Source of the DNA: Magnetovibrio sp.
GTDB lineage: Bacteria > Pseudomonadota > Alphaproteobacteria > Rhodospirillales_A > JABHCV01
Direction of reading: 5' to 3'
DNA: 33,205 nucleotides
NCBI GenBank assembly: GCA_002717285.1
Contig: PBDF01000002.1
Span: 1-33,205, forward strand
A program made the translations under genes and the position numbers. Each line of letters starts with the position of its first letter. Position 1 is the stretch's first letter. The notes below the pieces were generated by a model. The model did not search any database, was not told the origin of the DNA, and worked only from the letters and a program-made list of their open reading frames with translations. Positions 16,047 to 23,347 of this stretch are shown piece after piece.

Positions 16047-17150
16047 CTATGCGTAAAAGTCTATGATCTGTTGGCATATATAACGGACGTCTGTTTCTGA
16101 AATGTGCTCTGCGGCTGGGACACTAATGATTTTTTTCACCTTTACTCTACTGTTTTCTAGGGAGCCATGTACCCTACAATTTTGCGAGGCTGACTTTAGG
16201 TCTGGTAATAAATAAGGATAATGAACTTTCAACTCGGTGCCCTTTTCGGACAATGACCTAATTAGTTTATCACGTTGATCTACAAGCATCATGATCCAAT
16301 TATAGGATGGATTTGCATCTTTGTGTATTATAGGAAATTCAACTATGCCGTGTAATTCGGCCTTATATATTTCAGCAAGTTTGATACGACGTTGCATTTC
16401 TGAGGGATAATGTTCAAGCATGGTATTCAAAAAAGCCGCGTGCAATTCGTCGAGACGGGAGTTAATGCTCCAGAAGTCACACTCATTACGATTCTTGTGT
16501 CCATGATTCCTTGCTAGCTTTAACCATCCTAGATCCTCATCACGTTGAGCTAATATAATCCCACCATCCCCAAGGGTTCCAAGATTCTTCAGAGGGTGAA
16601 AACTGACTGTGCCTAGCCGGCCAAAAGTTCCAACTGCTTGGCCGTTTATATTTGCTCCATACGCTTGTGCGCAATCTTCAATGACAGGAAGATCATAACG
16701 GCTTGCAATATTCATAATTTGTTTAATATCTGCCGGGACCCCGGATAGGTGAACTACTAATATTGCACGAGTTTGCGGTGTAATAGCCTCCTCTATTTTT
16801 TTGGGGTCAAGATTAAGGCTTTCATCAACGTCGATACATACTGCTGTTGCACCAGAAAGCGCAATAGATGAGGCTGTAGCAAGATACGACATTGAAGTGG
16901 TGATAACCTCATCCCCTGGGCCAATTCTTAGTGCTTTAAGACATAAAATCAAAGCATCAGTTCCATTACCAACACCCAAAGCACCATTGGCATTTGTATG
17001 GTGTTTAATTAATTTTTCAAAACGTGCCACTTCTGGCCCGAGAATGAATGTCCCACTGGCCAATACCCTATCCAAATCACTGTGAAATTGTTTTTGAAAC
17101 GGTTGATATTTGGAGGTTAAGTCCAAGAAAGTAATTTTTTTTGTCTTCAT
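16047..17150 (-). CDS. DegT/DnrJ/EryC1/StrS family sugar aminotransferase
   Basis: The 367-residue PLP enzyme matches nucleotide-sugar aminotransferases. The Schiff-base lysine is Lys188 in FHPLKNLGTLGDGG, where most members read FYPTKNLG or similar. The pyridine-nitrogen Asp is in VIEDCAQAYGA (Asp159), and GNGTDALILCLKAL forms the phosphate-binding region. It should place an amino group on a keto-sugar nucleotide, using glutamate or glutamine as donor. It lies 12 bases downstream of the epimerase/dehydratase gene, the expected source of its keto substrate. The ring position aminated cannot be predicted from this alone. Confidence 0.9.
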   Translation of the reverse strand: MKTKKITFLDLTSKYQPFQKQFHSDLDRVLASGTFILGPEVARFEKLIKHHTNANGALGVGNGTDALILCLKALRIGPGDEVITTSMSYLATASSIALSGATAVCIDVDESLNLDPKKIEEAITPQTRAILVVHLSGVPADIKQIMNIASRYDLPVIEDCAQAYGANINGQAVGTFGRLGTVSFHPLKNLGTLGDGGIILAQRDEDLGWLKLARNHGHKNRNECDFWSINSRLDELHAAFLNTMLEHYPSEMQRRIKLAEIYKAELHGIVEFPIIHKDANPSYNWIMMLVDQRDKLIRSLSEKGTELKVHYPYLLPDLKSASQNCRVHGSLENSRVKVKKIISVPAAEHISETDVRYICQQIIDFYA

Positions 17151-17162
17151 AATATTAAAACT

Positions 17163-18155
17163 TCATGGCTTATGTTTATAATTTTGTGAGAGAGTGCCTA
17201 TCACATCATGATTTTGATGGTGCCAATTGGCACACCTTTTTAATCCTTCATCAAGGCTGATTTGTGCTTGCCAACCGAGCTCTTTTGTTATTTTTTCTGG
17301 ATCAAGTAAATAAGCATGATCCTTTCCTAACCTATCATCGACAACTTCAACTACATTATCAAATTTTACATTTACGCTTTTACACACCTTTGAAACAAGT
17401 TCACGTATCATGATCGTTTGTTTGGTGCAGATATGGTAGTCCGTCCCATTATTTCCTTTTTCACAGATAAGCATTAAGGCACGAGAGACATCTTCAAAAT
17501 GAATAAACGTTCGTAGGGACAAACCACCACCATGTAATTGTAATTTCTGCCCTGTGAGGCAACAAATGAAGGTTCGTGGTATTATTCGATATAGCTGCTG
17601 TCCCTCGCCATATACGTTGGCTGAGCGGGTTATTATCATTGGCAGATTATATGTCTTCGTCCATAAGGCAACAGCCATATCACCTGCCGCTCTTGATAGT
17701 GCATAAGGCGTGCTGGGAGCATAATTTCGATTTTCTACGACCCAGTCAGGGGTCGAGCCATATACTTCTGGCGTCGTAAAATGAATATAGCGATCCAAGA
17801 AGTCTAAATTGCGAAGAATTTCTAATAGAGCGGTTGTTGCCACCACATTTGTTTGCATCCAGTGAGTTGGATCTTTCCAGCTTTGCGCGACCATGCCTTG
17901 TGCAGCAAAGTTTAGAATAAACTTTGGTCGGTGGAACTTGATCAACTCCTTCAGAGCATCCAACTCACTATTGATGTCTATTCTATTAAAAGTAAGCCCC
18001 TTAGCACTTTTCCACCTGTAGGGTAGGAATATTTTGTGGGGTTCTTTAGACCTGCTTGTGGCAATTACTTCATAGCCAAGCTCCAAGGCATGAGCACAAA
18101 AACTTGCCGCTGTTGGGGAGTTGCTTCCTATTACTAAAATTTTTTTTACGCTCAA
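17163..18155 (-). CDS. NAD-dependent epimerase/dehydratase with YxxxR active site
   Basis: This 330-residue extended SDR protein resembles GDP-mannose or dTDP-glucose 4,6-dehydratases: NFAAQGMVAQSW, FTTPEVYGS, then STPYALSRAAGDM and RSANVYGEGQQL. Two key features are altered. The nucleotide loop reads IGSNSPTAAS, with only the first glycine of GxxGxxG kept, and the catalytic pair is Tyr151 with Arg155 in place of the usual lysine. The overall family blocks are intact, so it is unlikely to be a pseudogene. The TTG start at 18155 is supported by an AGAGG site at 18162-18166 with a six-base spacer. The product is probably a keto- or epimerised sugar nucleotide for the next gene, the aminotransferase. 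Confidence 0.82.
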   Translation of the reverse strand: MSVKKILVIGSNSPTAASFCAHALELGYEVIATSRSKEPHKIFLPYRWKSAKGLTFNRIDINSELDALKELIKFHRPKFILNFAAQGMVAQSWKDPTHWMQTNVVATTALLEILRNLDFLDRYIHFTTPEVYGSTPDWVVENRNYAPSTPYALSRAAGDMAVALWTKTYNLPMIITRSANVYGEGQQLYRIIPRTFICCLTGQKLQLHGGGLSLRTFIHFEDVSRALMLICEKGNNGTDYHICTKQTIMIRELVSKVCKSVNVKFDNVVEVVDDRLGKDHAYLLDPEKITKELGWQAQISLDEGLKRCANWHHQNHDVIGTLSQNYKHKP

Positions 18156-18161
18156 GTTTAA

Positions 18162-18166
18162 CCTCT
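18162..18166 (-). promoter_or_regulatory. Ribosome binding site deciding a TTG start
   Basis: Read on the - strand this is AGAGG, six bases before the TTG at 18155. No ATG is available near the N-terminus of the dehydratase, so this site fixes the start. Confidence 0.7.
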
Positions 18167-18191
18167 GACTTTTTAATAAACAGGGGCTCGC

Positions 18192-19637
18192 TCAATTAGC
18201 ATAGCCTCTTTTGTACATATTGATTAGTTCAGGAGGTATGCCCCACTCCAGAGCCCCAACCTTTTCGTGCAACTCTTCGAGTTCTTTTCGGAATCTATCT
18301 TGAATTAGTCTTTCCAACCGGATATTTGAGGGCCTATATCCATGTTGGTAATGCTGGCTAATTAGGTTTTTAACTCCAATTTCTATGGCATCATCACGAC
18401 TTAGTTCTCGTATAAGTTCCCGTTCTGGGGCAAAAACATTAAGTCTTTCGTCAACGTGTTCGTTCATCATTAGTGCCGTCATTATTTGTGAAATTAGGGG
18501 GGCCAAGTGAAATCCGTTGCGTTTTGTTCCAGTTGCAATAATAAGATTTTTAACAGATGTTTTCCCCAAGAGGGGGTAAGTGTCCTGAGTTGTTGGGCGC
18601 CAACCCACATTAACTCGCAATAGCTGGGCATCGAAGAAATTTTTATTTATTTCCTGTACCGCGCTTTCAAGCAAATTGCTAACACTGCCAACCCGTGCAT
18701 GAAAAAAAGGGGCAGGCGATAAAAAATTACTAGCTCCAACTATAATGTGGTCATTAACTTGTTGTTGCCCTTTAAATAAAGGGGTTGTGTAGATCCCACA
18801 GGCGCCTCCCCTGTTTGGTGTGCGAATGCAGTTATTAAAAGCTGTGTCTGGTGCTTTAAGCTCCAAGGAAACACCAATACCATGAAATACGGGCTGGACA
18901 TTAAGATCAAACTCACTTTGCTTCAAAACATTACCTGCCATAGAGCCATTAGCTAGGAGAAATATGTCACCTTTGATTGCCACACCGTTTTCTAGAACCA
19001 CTGCCACAATGCTATTTGTAGCTAAAATTAATTTATCTGCTTTGGCATTAATGAACTTTATTTGTGGGCTGTTAATTAAAATGCTATCGAGCTTTTCAAT
19101 TACCATGCGTGGATTCAACCAGCCTTCGTTATGAATGAGGAGTGCCCTTATTGCTCGACTTTTTTGTGCGGGAGAATAATTTGGAATATCTCTAGGATCA
19201 ACAAAATCAAATTTTTCGTTGTAAGTCTCAAGTGCTCTTACGATAGAATCAAAATTTTGATCATCAAGACAATCTGCTGCGGCATTATTAATGACATAAG
19301 TTCCTTGGTTTAAGAAGCCATCGTTATGAAATTTGTGCTTTGCGTAACCAACTGGAAGTTGTTCTTTGGCTGCCTGAGTGAGTTCCAATTCAAAATTTGG
19401 CCACATTTTTGTTGCCTGACGGCTCAACTCAAAATGATACATATCCGTGTCAGATTTGAGAGAATGAGATTCAATCTCACCAAATGAGTTTAACATTGCG
19501 GCGGCTGCTAGTGTTGCTGAACCAGGACGATTTTTTGGCCCGATAATGCTAATGTTATCAGTCGGAGCTAACTTTTTTAATAGCCTAAAGGCTGTAGTTA
19601 GAGCAATAATTCCGTTGCCGATTATTATGTGTTCCAT
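18192..19637 (-). CDS. DAO-type FAD-dependent oxidoreductase with C-terminal extension
   Basis: The 481-residue protein opens with the dinucleotide-binding motif IIGNGIIALTTAFRLL and has a late VGWRPTTQDTYPLLG, both typical of D-amino-acid-oxidase-like (DAO, ThiO, glycine oxidase) enzymes. FAD-dependent oxidation of an amine or a hydroxy acid is the likely chemistry. Beyond the DAO fold there is an extra 70 or so residues, charged and helical (for example RLIQDRFRKELEELHEKVG), not usual in this family. It is the first gene of the operon, with an AAGG site before the ATG at 19637, and is 36 bases from the epimerase gene. The substrate is unknown. Confidence 0.78.
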   Translation of the reverse strand: MEHIIIGNGIIALTTAFRLLKKLAPTDNISIIGPKNRPGSATLAAAAMLNSFGEIESHSLKSDTDMYHFELSRQATKMWPNFELELTQAAKEQLPVGYAKHKFHNDGFLNQGTYVINNAAADCLDDQNFDSIVRALETYNEKFDFVDPRDIPNYSPAQKSRAIRALLIHNEGWLNPRMVIEKLDSILINSPQIKFINAKADKLILATNSIVAVVLENGVAIKGDIFLLANGSMAGNVLKQSEFDLNVQPVFHGIGVSLELKAPDTAFNNCIRTPNRGGACGIYTTPLFKGQQQVNDHIIVGASNFLSPAPFFHARVGSVSNLLESAVQEINKNFFDAQLLRVNVGWRPTTQDTYPLLGKTSVKNLIIATGTKRNGFHLAPLISQIMTALMMNEHVDERLNVFAPERELIRELSRDDAIEIGVKNLISQHYQHGYRPSNIRLERLIQDRFRKELEELHEKVGALEWGIPPELINMYKRGYAN

Positions 19638-19775
19638 CAGAATGACCTTGCATGAATGGACTCCTTAGGAACAATTGCTATACTTTTATTTACGTGTGAG
19701 CAATTGATACTTTGAGTAAGTTTAGTGTAAATTTCTTTGGCAAGTTTTTTTGACTAGCGTTGTTTAAAGAAATTC
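19638..19775. promoter_or_regulatory. Divergent promoter region between the sugar operon and DUF6165 gene
   Basis: This spacer must hold the promoters for the eight-gene - strand operon and for the + strand DUF6165 gene. On the + strand a TATACT at 19679-19684 resembles a -10 element, but no -35 lies at proper spacing. The palindrome CAATTG occurs twice, at about 19673 and 19703, and could be an operator pair. Assigned mostly by position. Confidence 0.35.
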
Positions 19776-19780
19776 AGGAG
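19776..19780 (+). promoter_or_regulatory. Ribosome binding site deciding a TTG start
   Basis: AGGAG lies six bases before the in-frame TTG at 19787. An upstream in-frame TTG at 19760 has no such site. Confidence 0.7.
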
Positions 19781-19786
19781 CTACTT

Positions 19787-20179
19787 TTGTCTATTAATAT
19801 TTCTGTCCCAATCGCCCCTGGCGAATTAATTGACAAGATTACGATATTGGAAATCAAGCTAGAACGAATCAGCGCTCAGACAAAGTTAGTAAACATAAAA
19901 AAAGAGTTAGATGTTCTGACAAGTGCCTACAATGAGTCAATTCCGATCTCAGATAAGTTGAAACAACTAATGAATGAGTTGAAATCAGTAAATGAGGATT
20001 TGTGGGACATAGAGGATGACATACGGAGCTGCGAACGCATAGAGGATTTTGGTGACTCATTCATAAAACTTGCGCGATCGGTTTATATTACAAACGACAA
20101 AAGAATGGGGATCAAGCGTGCTATAAATGATTTACTTGGATCGGAAATTGTTGAAGAAAAGTCATATGTAGCTTACTAG
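19787..20179 (+). CDS. DUF6165 family protein
   Basis: The 130-residue product shows the pattern I associate with DUF6165: VPIAPGELIDKITILEIKLE near the N-terminus, NEDLWDIEDDIR in the middle, FIKLARSVYITNDKR, and a C-terminal EEKSYVAY. It is acidic and predicted mostly helical, with a coiled-coil-like central part. The family's function is not known to me. Its place head-to-head with a sugar-modification operon suggests a role in surface glycan synthesis or its control, an inference only. The TTG at 19787 is chosen because of the AGGAG site upstream and because the conserved region starts close to it. Confidence 0.75.
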   Translation: MSINISVPIAPGELIDKITILEIKLERISAQTKLVNIKKELDVLTSAYNESIPISDKLKQLMNELKSVNEDLWDIEDDIRSCERIEDFGDSFIKLARSVYITNDKRMGIKRAINDLLGSEIVEEKSYVAY

Positions 20180-20273
20180 ATAACAGATTAAAATCTACAA
20201 GTGTAAATGTTTTATCAATACTTCCAAGAAATACAGCAATCAACAGGCAGAATGTAGTGAGTAGTGTTTTCAT
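20121..20273 (-). CDS. Possible truncated secreted-protein start (50 residues)
   Basis: On the - strand an ATG at 20273, preceded by GAAGA, opens a frame that begins MKTLLTTFCLLIAVFLGS, a convincing signal-peptide-like sequence. The rest is unremarkable and runs antisense into the last 59 bases of the DUF6165 gene before a TAG at 20121. It could be the stump of an exported protein whose body was lost, or chance. No homology is recognised. Confidence 0.25.
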   Translation of the reverse strand: MKTLLTTFCLLIAVFLGSIDKTFTLVDFNLLSSKLHMTFLQQFPIQVNHL

Positions 20274-20451
20274 TCTTCAACATTAATAAGAAAATGTTGG
20301 AACGAGCAGGAAAAACGTATTTAATATCTTAGAGAAACTTGGGGGGGATTTTGTATAAATTCTTGTTTATTTTTATCCCTCTAGTATCCTTTTGGAGGGC
20401 TTTAGACCAATCCAACACTTGGTGAATTAACCTCTAAGTCATTGATTTTAT

Positions 20452-20528
20452 TGGCGCGCCCGGAGAGACTCGAACTCCCAACCTTCTGATTCGTAGTCAG
20501 ATGCTCTATCCAATTGAGCTACGGGCGC
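20452..20528 (-). tRNA. tRNA-Arg (anticodon ACG)
   Basis: Read on the - strand, 77 bases fold as a full cloverleaf. The acceptor stem pairs GCGCCCG with CGGGCGC, the discriminator is G, and CCA is encoded. The D arm contains AGCTCAATTGGATAGAGC. The anticodon stem is TCTGA/TCAGA with loop CTACGAA (anticodon ACG), and the T arm contains GGTTCGAATC-like GAGTTCGAGTC. ACG is normally deaminated to ICG by TadA and reads CGU, CGC and CGA. It stands alone between the DUF6165 gene and the lipoprotein gene. I see no duplicated 3' end nearby that would mark an integrated element. Confidence 0.96.
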
Positions 20529-20752
20529 TGAAACAACGTCATTTTTGTACAAAATTTCACTCAACAAAGGGTGGCGACACTACTCTAGAGGTCTTTATAA
20601 GGCAAGTAATTAGCCACAGCTAATTTAAGTCTTAGAAGATAAATGAAAATCTGTACTTGTCGTGTCATGTTCCTTTGAGTAGTATATTTAAAATAAAAAG
20701 TTAGGGGTAATCTCTGCCAATTATAATTTTTATGCTTTTTTTGCGTATTTGT

Positions 20753-20761
20753 TGCTATAAT
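20753..20761 (+). promoter_or_regulatory. Extended -10 promoter for the lipoprotein gene
   Basis: The bases TGCTATAAT form an extended -10 element with a perfect TATAAT at 20756-20761, about 41 bases before the start codon at 20803. No good -35 lies 16-18 bases upstream, as is common for extended -10 promoters. A T-rich tract precedes it. Confidence 0.5.
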
Positions 20762-20802
20762 GTGTTAAAAGCATTTTTTTAAGCAAAGGCCTTGTTGCTG
20801 AA

Positions 20803-21975
20803 ATGAATTTGTCAACGATCCCGAAATTATCAGGATTTCAAGCACTAGCTGTGGTGTTAGCTGTGCTGCTTCCTGCGTGTTCTTTTACAGAAGAAGCATT
20901 ATTTCCCTCACTCACAGGTAAAGATCCTGCAGGTGGTCCTGCTAAATCAGCTAGTGAGGGAACTAAACCTCAACAAAAAGTTGTTGCTCAACCTAAAGCT
21001 CAGCTAGCTCTGGGAAGTGGTAATTTTCAACCACCAGGGGTAACACCCGGTGTTTCAACAGGAACTTTTGTTGGCAAGAAGGTAAAGGAGCTTCGCAGTG
21101 AACTATCAAGGCTGCAAGCATCAATATCAACGCACAATGGCTCTTTGCAACAGTTACGTGCTCGCATTGTTCAAGATGCCCAACGTTATCATGCAACAGT
21201 TGCTAGTATAAACACCCGACTTCAGGTTGGTACCACGCCAGGTAATCCTATTCTAGTTCAACAATACAATAGTGCTGGTGCTGATCTAGAGAGAATTAGT
21301 ACCGATACCAGCGAATTAAATCGGCTGGCAACTGCTGTTTCTGCTGATTCTACTATGTCCGCATTCCTGTCCGAATCAACTCGAGCCACATTGAGTGTCT
21401 CAGGAGCTGTTGATGAAGATCATAAACAATTGGCAATTTTAGAGGATGAGGTTAACCGAACTGTTGTTTTGATTGAGCGTTTGCTCAAGGAATTAGCTGA
21501 AGACGTTAGGCGCCAAACTAATTACGTGGCGACAGAACGTTCAAACCTTAATTTACTCAGCGCTGGTATAAAGGGTGGTGAAATATATGGCGCAAGTTTG
21601 GCCAACCAAGCGGTTATTGCAGCCGCTGGTAATTCTGTTTACAAAGGTCCAGCGAGAGCCACGGATACCACAGGGCGACGCCCGCTAGTTGTTATTAGGT
21701 TTGACAGACCAAATGTTCCTTATCAACAGGCACTTTATGCAGCTGTGAGTCGCGTTCTTGAGAGTCGTCCAGATGCAGTCTTTGATCTTGTCGCAGTAGC
21801 CCCAAATACCGGTGGGCCTGCCAGGATTGCTCTAAATTCCAATAAGGCTCAACGTTTCGCCGAGGGTGTTTTACGTGCGCTTATTGAAATGGGTTTGCCA
21901 CCTTCACGTGTAGCCATGTCAGGGAAGACAGGGAATCAATCTAAGACTAATGAAGTTCATTTGTATTTAAGATGA
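20803..21975 (+). CDS. Outer-envelope lipoprotein with coiled coil and OmpA-like C-terminus
   Basis: The 390-residue protein has a lipoprotein signal ending in LLPAC, with Cys26 as the lipidated residue. A Pro/Gln/Lys-rich linker (about 35-90) follows, then a coiled-coil helix (about 95-150, with LRSELSRLQASIS). A further helical region reaches about residue 250. The last hundred residues resemble an OmpA-type peptidoglycan-binding fold: VVIRFDRPNVPYQQAL, VFDLVAVAP, NKAQRFAEGVLRALIEMG, ending in EVHLYLR. The classical OmpA Asp/Arg peptidoglycan ligands are not clearly in place. It probably links the outer membrane to the cell wall or to an envelope complex. It is monocistronic, with an extended -10 promoter upstream. 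Confidence 0.72.
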   Translation: MNLSTIPKLSGFQALAVVLAVLLPACSFTEEALFPSLTGKDPAGGPAKSASEGTKPQQKVVAQPKAQLALGSGNFQPPGVTPGVSTGTFVGKKVKELRSELSRLQASISTHNGSLQQLRARIVQDAQRYHATVASINTRLQVGTTPGNPILVQQYNSAGADLERISTDTSELNRLATAVSADSTMSAFLSESTRATLSVSGAVDEDHKQLAILEDEVNRTVVLIERLLKELAEDVRRQTNYVATERSNLNLLSAGIKGGEIYGASLANQAVIAAAGNSVYKGPARATDTTGRRPLVVIRFDRPNVPYQQALYAAVSRVLESRPDAVFDLVAVAPNTGGPARIALNSNKAQRFAEGVLRALIEMGLPPSRVAMSGKTGNQSKTNEVHLYLR

Positions 21976-21991
21976 GAGTTGGTCTAGTAAA

Positions 21992-22032
21992 ACCTCTCTT
22001 TGTAGTAATTTAGTAGAGGTAATAAATTTTTC
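21992..22032 (+). terminator. Weak intrinsic terminator candidate after the lipoprotein gene
   Basis: ACCTCT (21992-21997) can pair with AGAGGT (22015-22020) across a 17-base loop, followed by AATAAATTTTT. The stem is short and AT-rich and the T tract is offset, so this is only a plausible terminator. Confidence 0.3.
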
Positions 22033-22079
22033 ATTATTATCCATGCTATGGTGTAGGCTTTACCGCTTAAAGAATTTTT

Positions 22080-22497
22080 CCTGTAAGCCATATAACAAAA
22101 AATGTAACGTATTGCTTTACTAATTGTTATAAGAATTAAAAAGACCATAAATTGACTTCAAAGTAATTCCACTACTACTGTTAGAGGATTCACCAACAAC
22201 TGGCACTCATGTTATTAGTAGGGTCTGAATTCCGTATCGTTGAAACCATAATTTAGACGTGCGTACTTGTTACGCGCTAAAGGGGAATAGCTTGTGGTCT
22301 CGCCAATTTGGAAGATATACTCCAAGTGTCCATTTGATCAGTAAACCTAGCACATTTCCAGTTGTAGCAACGAGCAGGAGAGTAACTGCTGTGCTTTCCC
22401 CAGTAGCATAAAGGGCACTGAGAACAACTTCAGAAAAGAAAGGTAATATTGTTGCCGCTAGAAAGGCGCTTAAGAACACACCAGTTAAGCCTCCCAT
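22080..22497 (-). pseudogene. yqaA: Decayed yqaA (DedA/SNARE-type membrane protein)
   Basis: The ATG at 22497 lies four bases after the panC stop. The first 75 codons read as an intact YqaA N-terminus (FLSAFLAATILPFFSEVVL, then LLLVATTGNVLG) and end at TAA (22270-22272). In the same frame beyond it, conserved sequence continues: KLWFQRYGIQTLLIT, then TGA (22207-22209) exactly where E. coli YqaA has Trp in LSWMPVVGD, then VPVVGE. Near 22138-22142 a five-T run (on the - strand) seems to have gained one base; with four T's the frame continues as LILITISKAIRYIFCYMAY, the YqaA C-terminal GKAxRY block. Two nonsense changes plus one frameshift mean it is not functional. The 3' limit is approximate. 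Confidence 0.88.
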
Positions 22498-22501
22498 TTG
22501 C

Positions 22502-23341
22502 TCAGGCCGGCACGTTATCGATTAAGCGTACTTTTCCTATTTTTGCGGCTGCCAGTACACGTTTTACGTGGTTTGGGCCAGCACATGGCTGTAACGTCTC
22601 GGCGTCGAGAACACTGAAATAGTCAACATCAGAGAACCCTGAATTGAGCAATTCTTGACGACCCCAAGTTTCCTGCGTAGTTATATTGGCCCCTTGCCTG
22701 ATGTGCTTTGCTACCGCCTTAAGTGTTTTATAGAGTGAAGCTGCTGCCTTGTATTCAAGTTTACTTAAAAAAATATTACGTGATGACATAGCAAGGCCGT
22801 TGTGCTCTCGTACTGTTTTAACACCCTCAATAATGGTCTTAATATTGAGATCTTGAGCTATGCGTTTGACAATCAATAATTGCTGGTAATCTTTTTCACC
22901 AAAGAAAGCCCTATCTGTTCCAGTTTGATTAAGCAGCTTTAGAACAACAGTTGCAACACCATCAAAAAAACCAGGACGGTGTGTCCCTTCTAATAGATCA
23001 CTCAAACCATCAACCCTGACATGAGTGGAAAAGCCATCTGGGTACATTTCCTTGATGTTTGGGACAAATAAAAGATGTGCGCCAGCCGACTCTAATTTTG
23101 CTACGTCTTTTTGCTCGTTTCGTGGATAGAACTCAAAGTCCTCCCCGTCGCCAAATTGTCTGGGATTAATGAATAGTGAAACAATTGTGCGGTCACAAGT
23201 TTTGATAGATTTTGAGACTAAGGCCATATGACCTGAATGAAGTGCCCCCATTGTTGGGACTAGACCTACACTATGGCCTTCATTCCGCAAGTTTAAAATT
23301 TGTTTACGTAAATTACTAATGCTACGCACAACTTTTAACAT
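22502..23341 (-). CDS. panC: Pantothenate synthetase
   Basis: This enzyme joins pantoate and beta-alanine with ATP to make pantothenate, the coenzyme A precursor. The 279-residue product contains PTMGALHSGHMALV (about 29-42, the HIGH-type nucleotide-binding motif), LFINPRQFGDGEDF, the pantoate-site block LLEGTHRPGFFDGVATVV, FFGEKDYQQL, and AMSSRNIFL, the KMSKS-like loop. Length matches the family (about 280). It is six bases downstream of panB and four bases upstream of the broken yqaA, so all three were once one operon. No panD lies in the window. Confidence 0.96.
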   Translation of the reverse strand: MLKVVRSISNLRKQILNLRNEGHSVGLVPTMGALHSGHMALVSKSIKTCDRTIVSLFINPRQFGDGEDFEFYPRNEQKDVAKLESAGAHLLFVPNIKEMYPDGFSTHVRVDGLSDLLEGTHRPGFFDGVATVVLKLLNQTGTDRAFFGEKDYQQLLIVKRIAQDLNIKTIIEGVKTVREHNGLAMSSRNIFLSKLEYKAAASLYKTLKAVAKHIRQGANITTQETWGRQELLNSGFSDVDYFSVLDAETLQPCAGPNHVKRVLAAAKIGKVRLIDNVPA

Positions 23342-23347
23342 ATAGAG

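Noticed and set aside
20376..20400. CCCTC ... GAGGG hairpin downstream of tRNA-Arg as its terminator
   Set aside because: On the tRNA strand no T tract follows the stem, so intrinsic termination is not supported.
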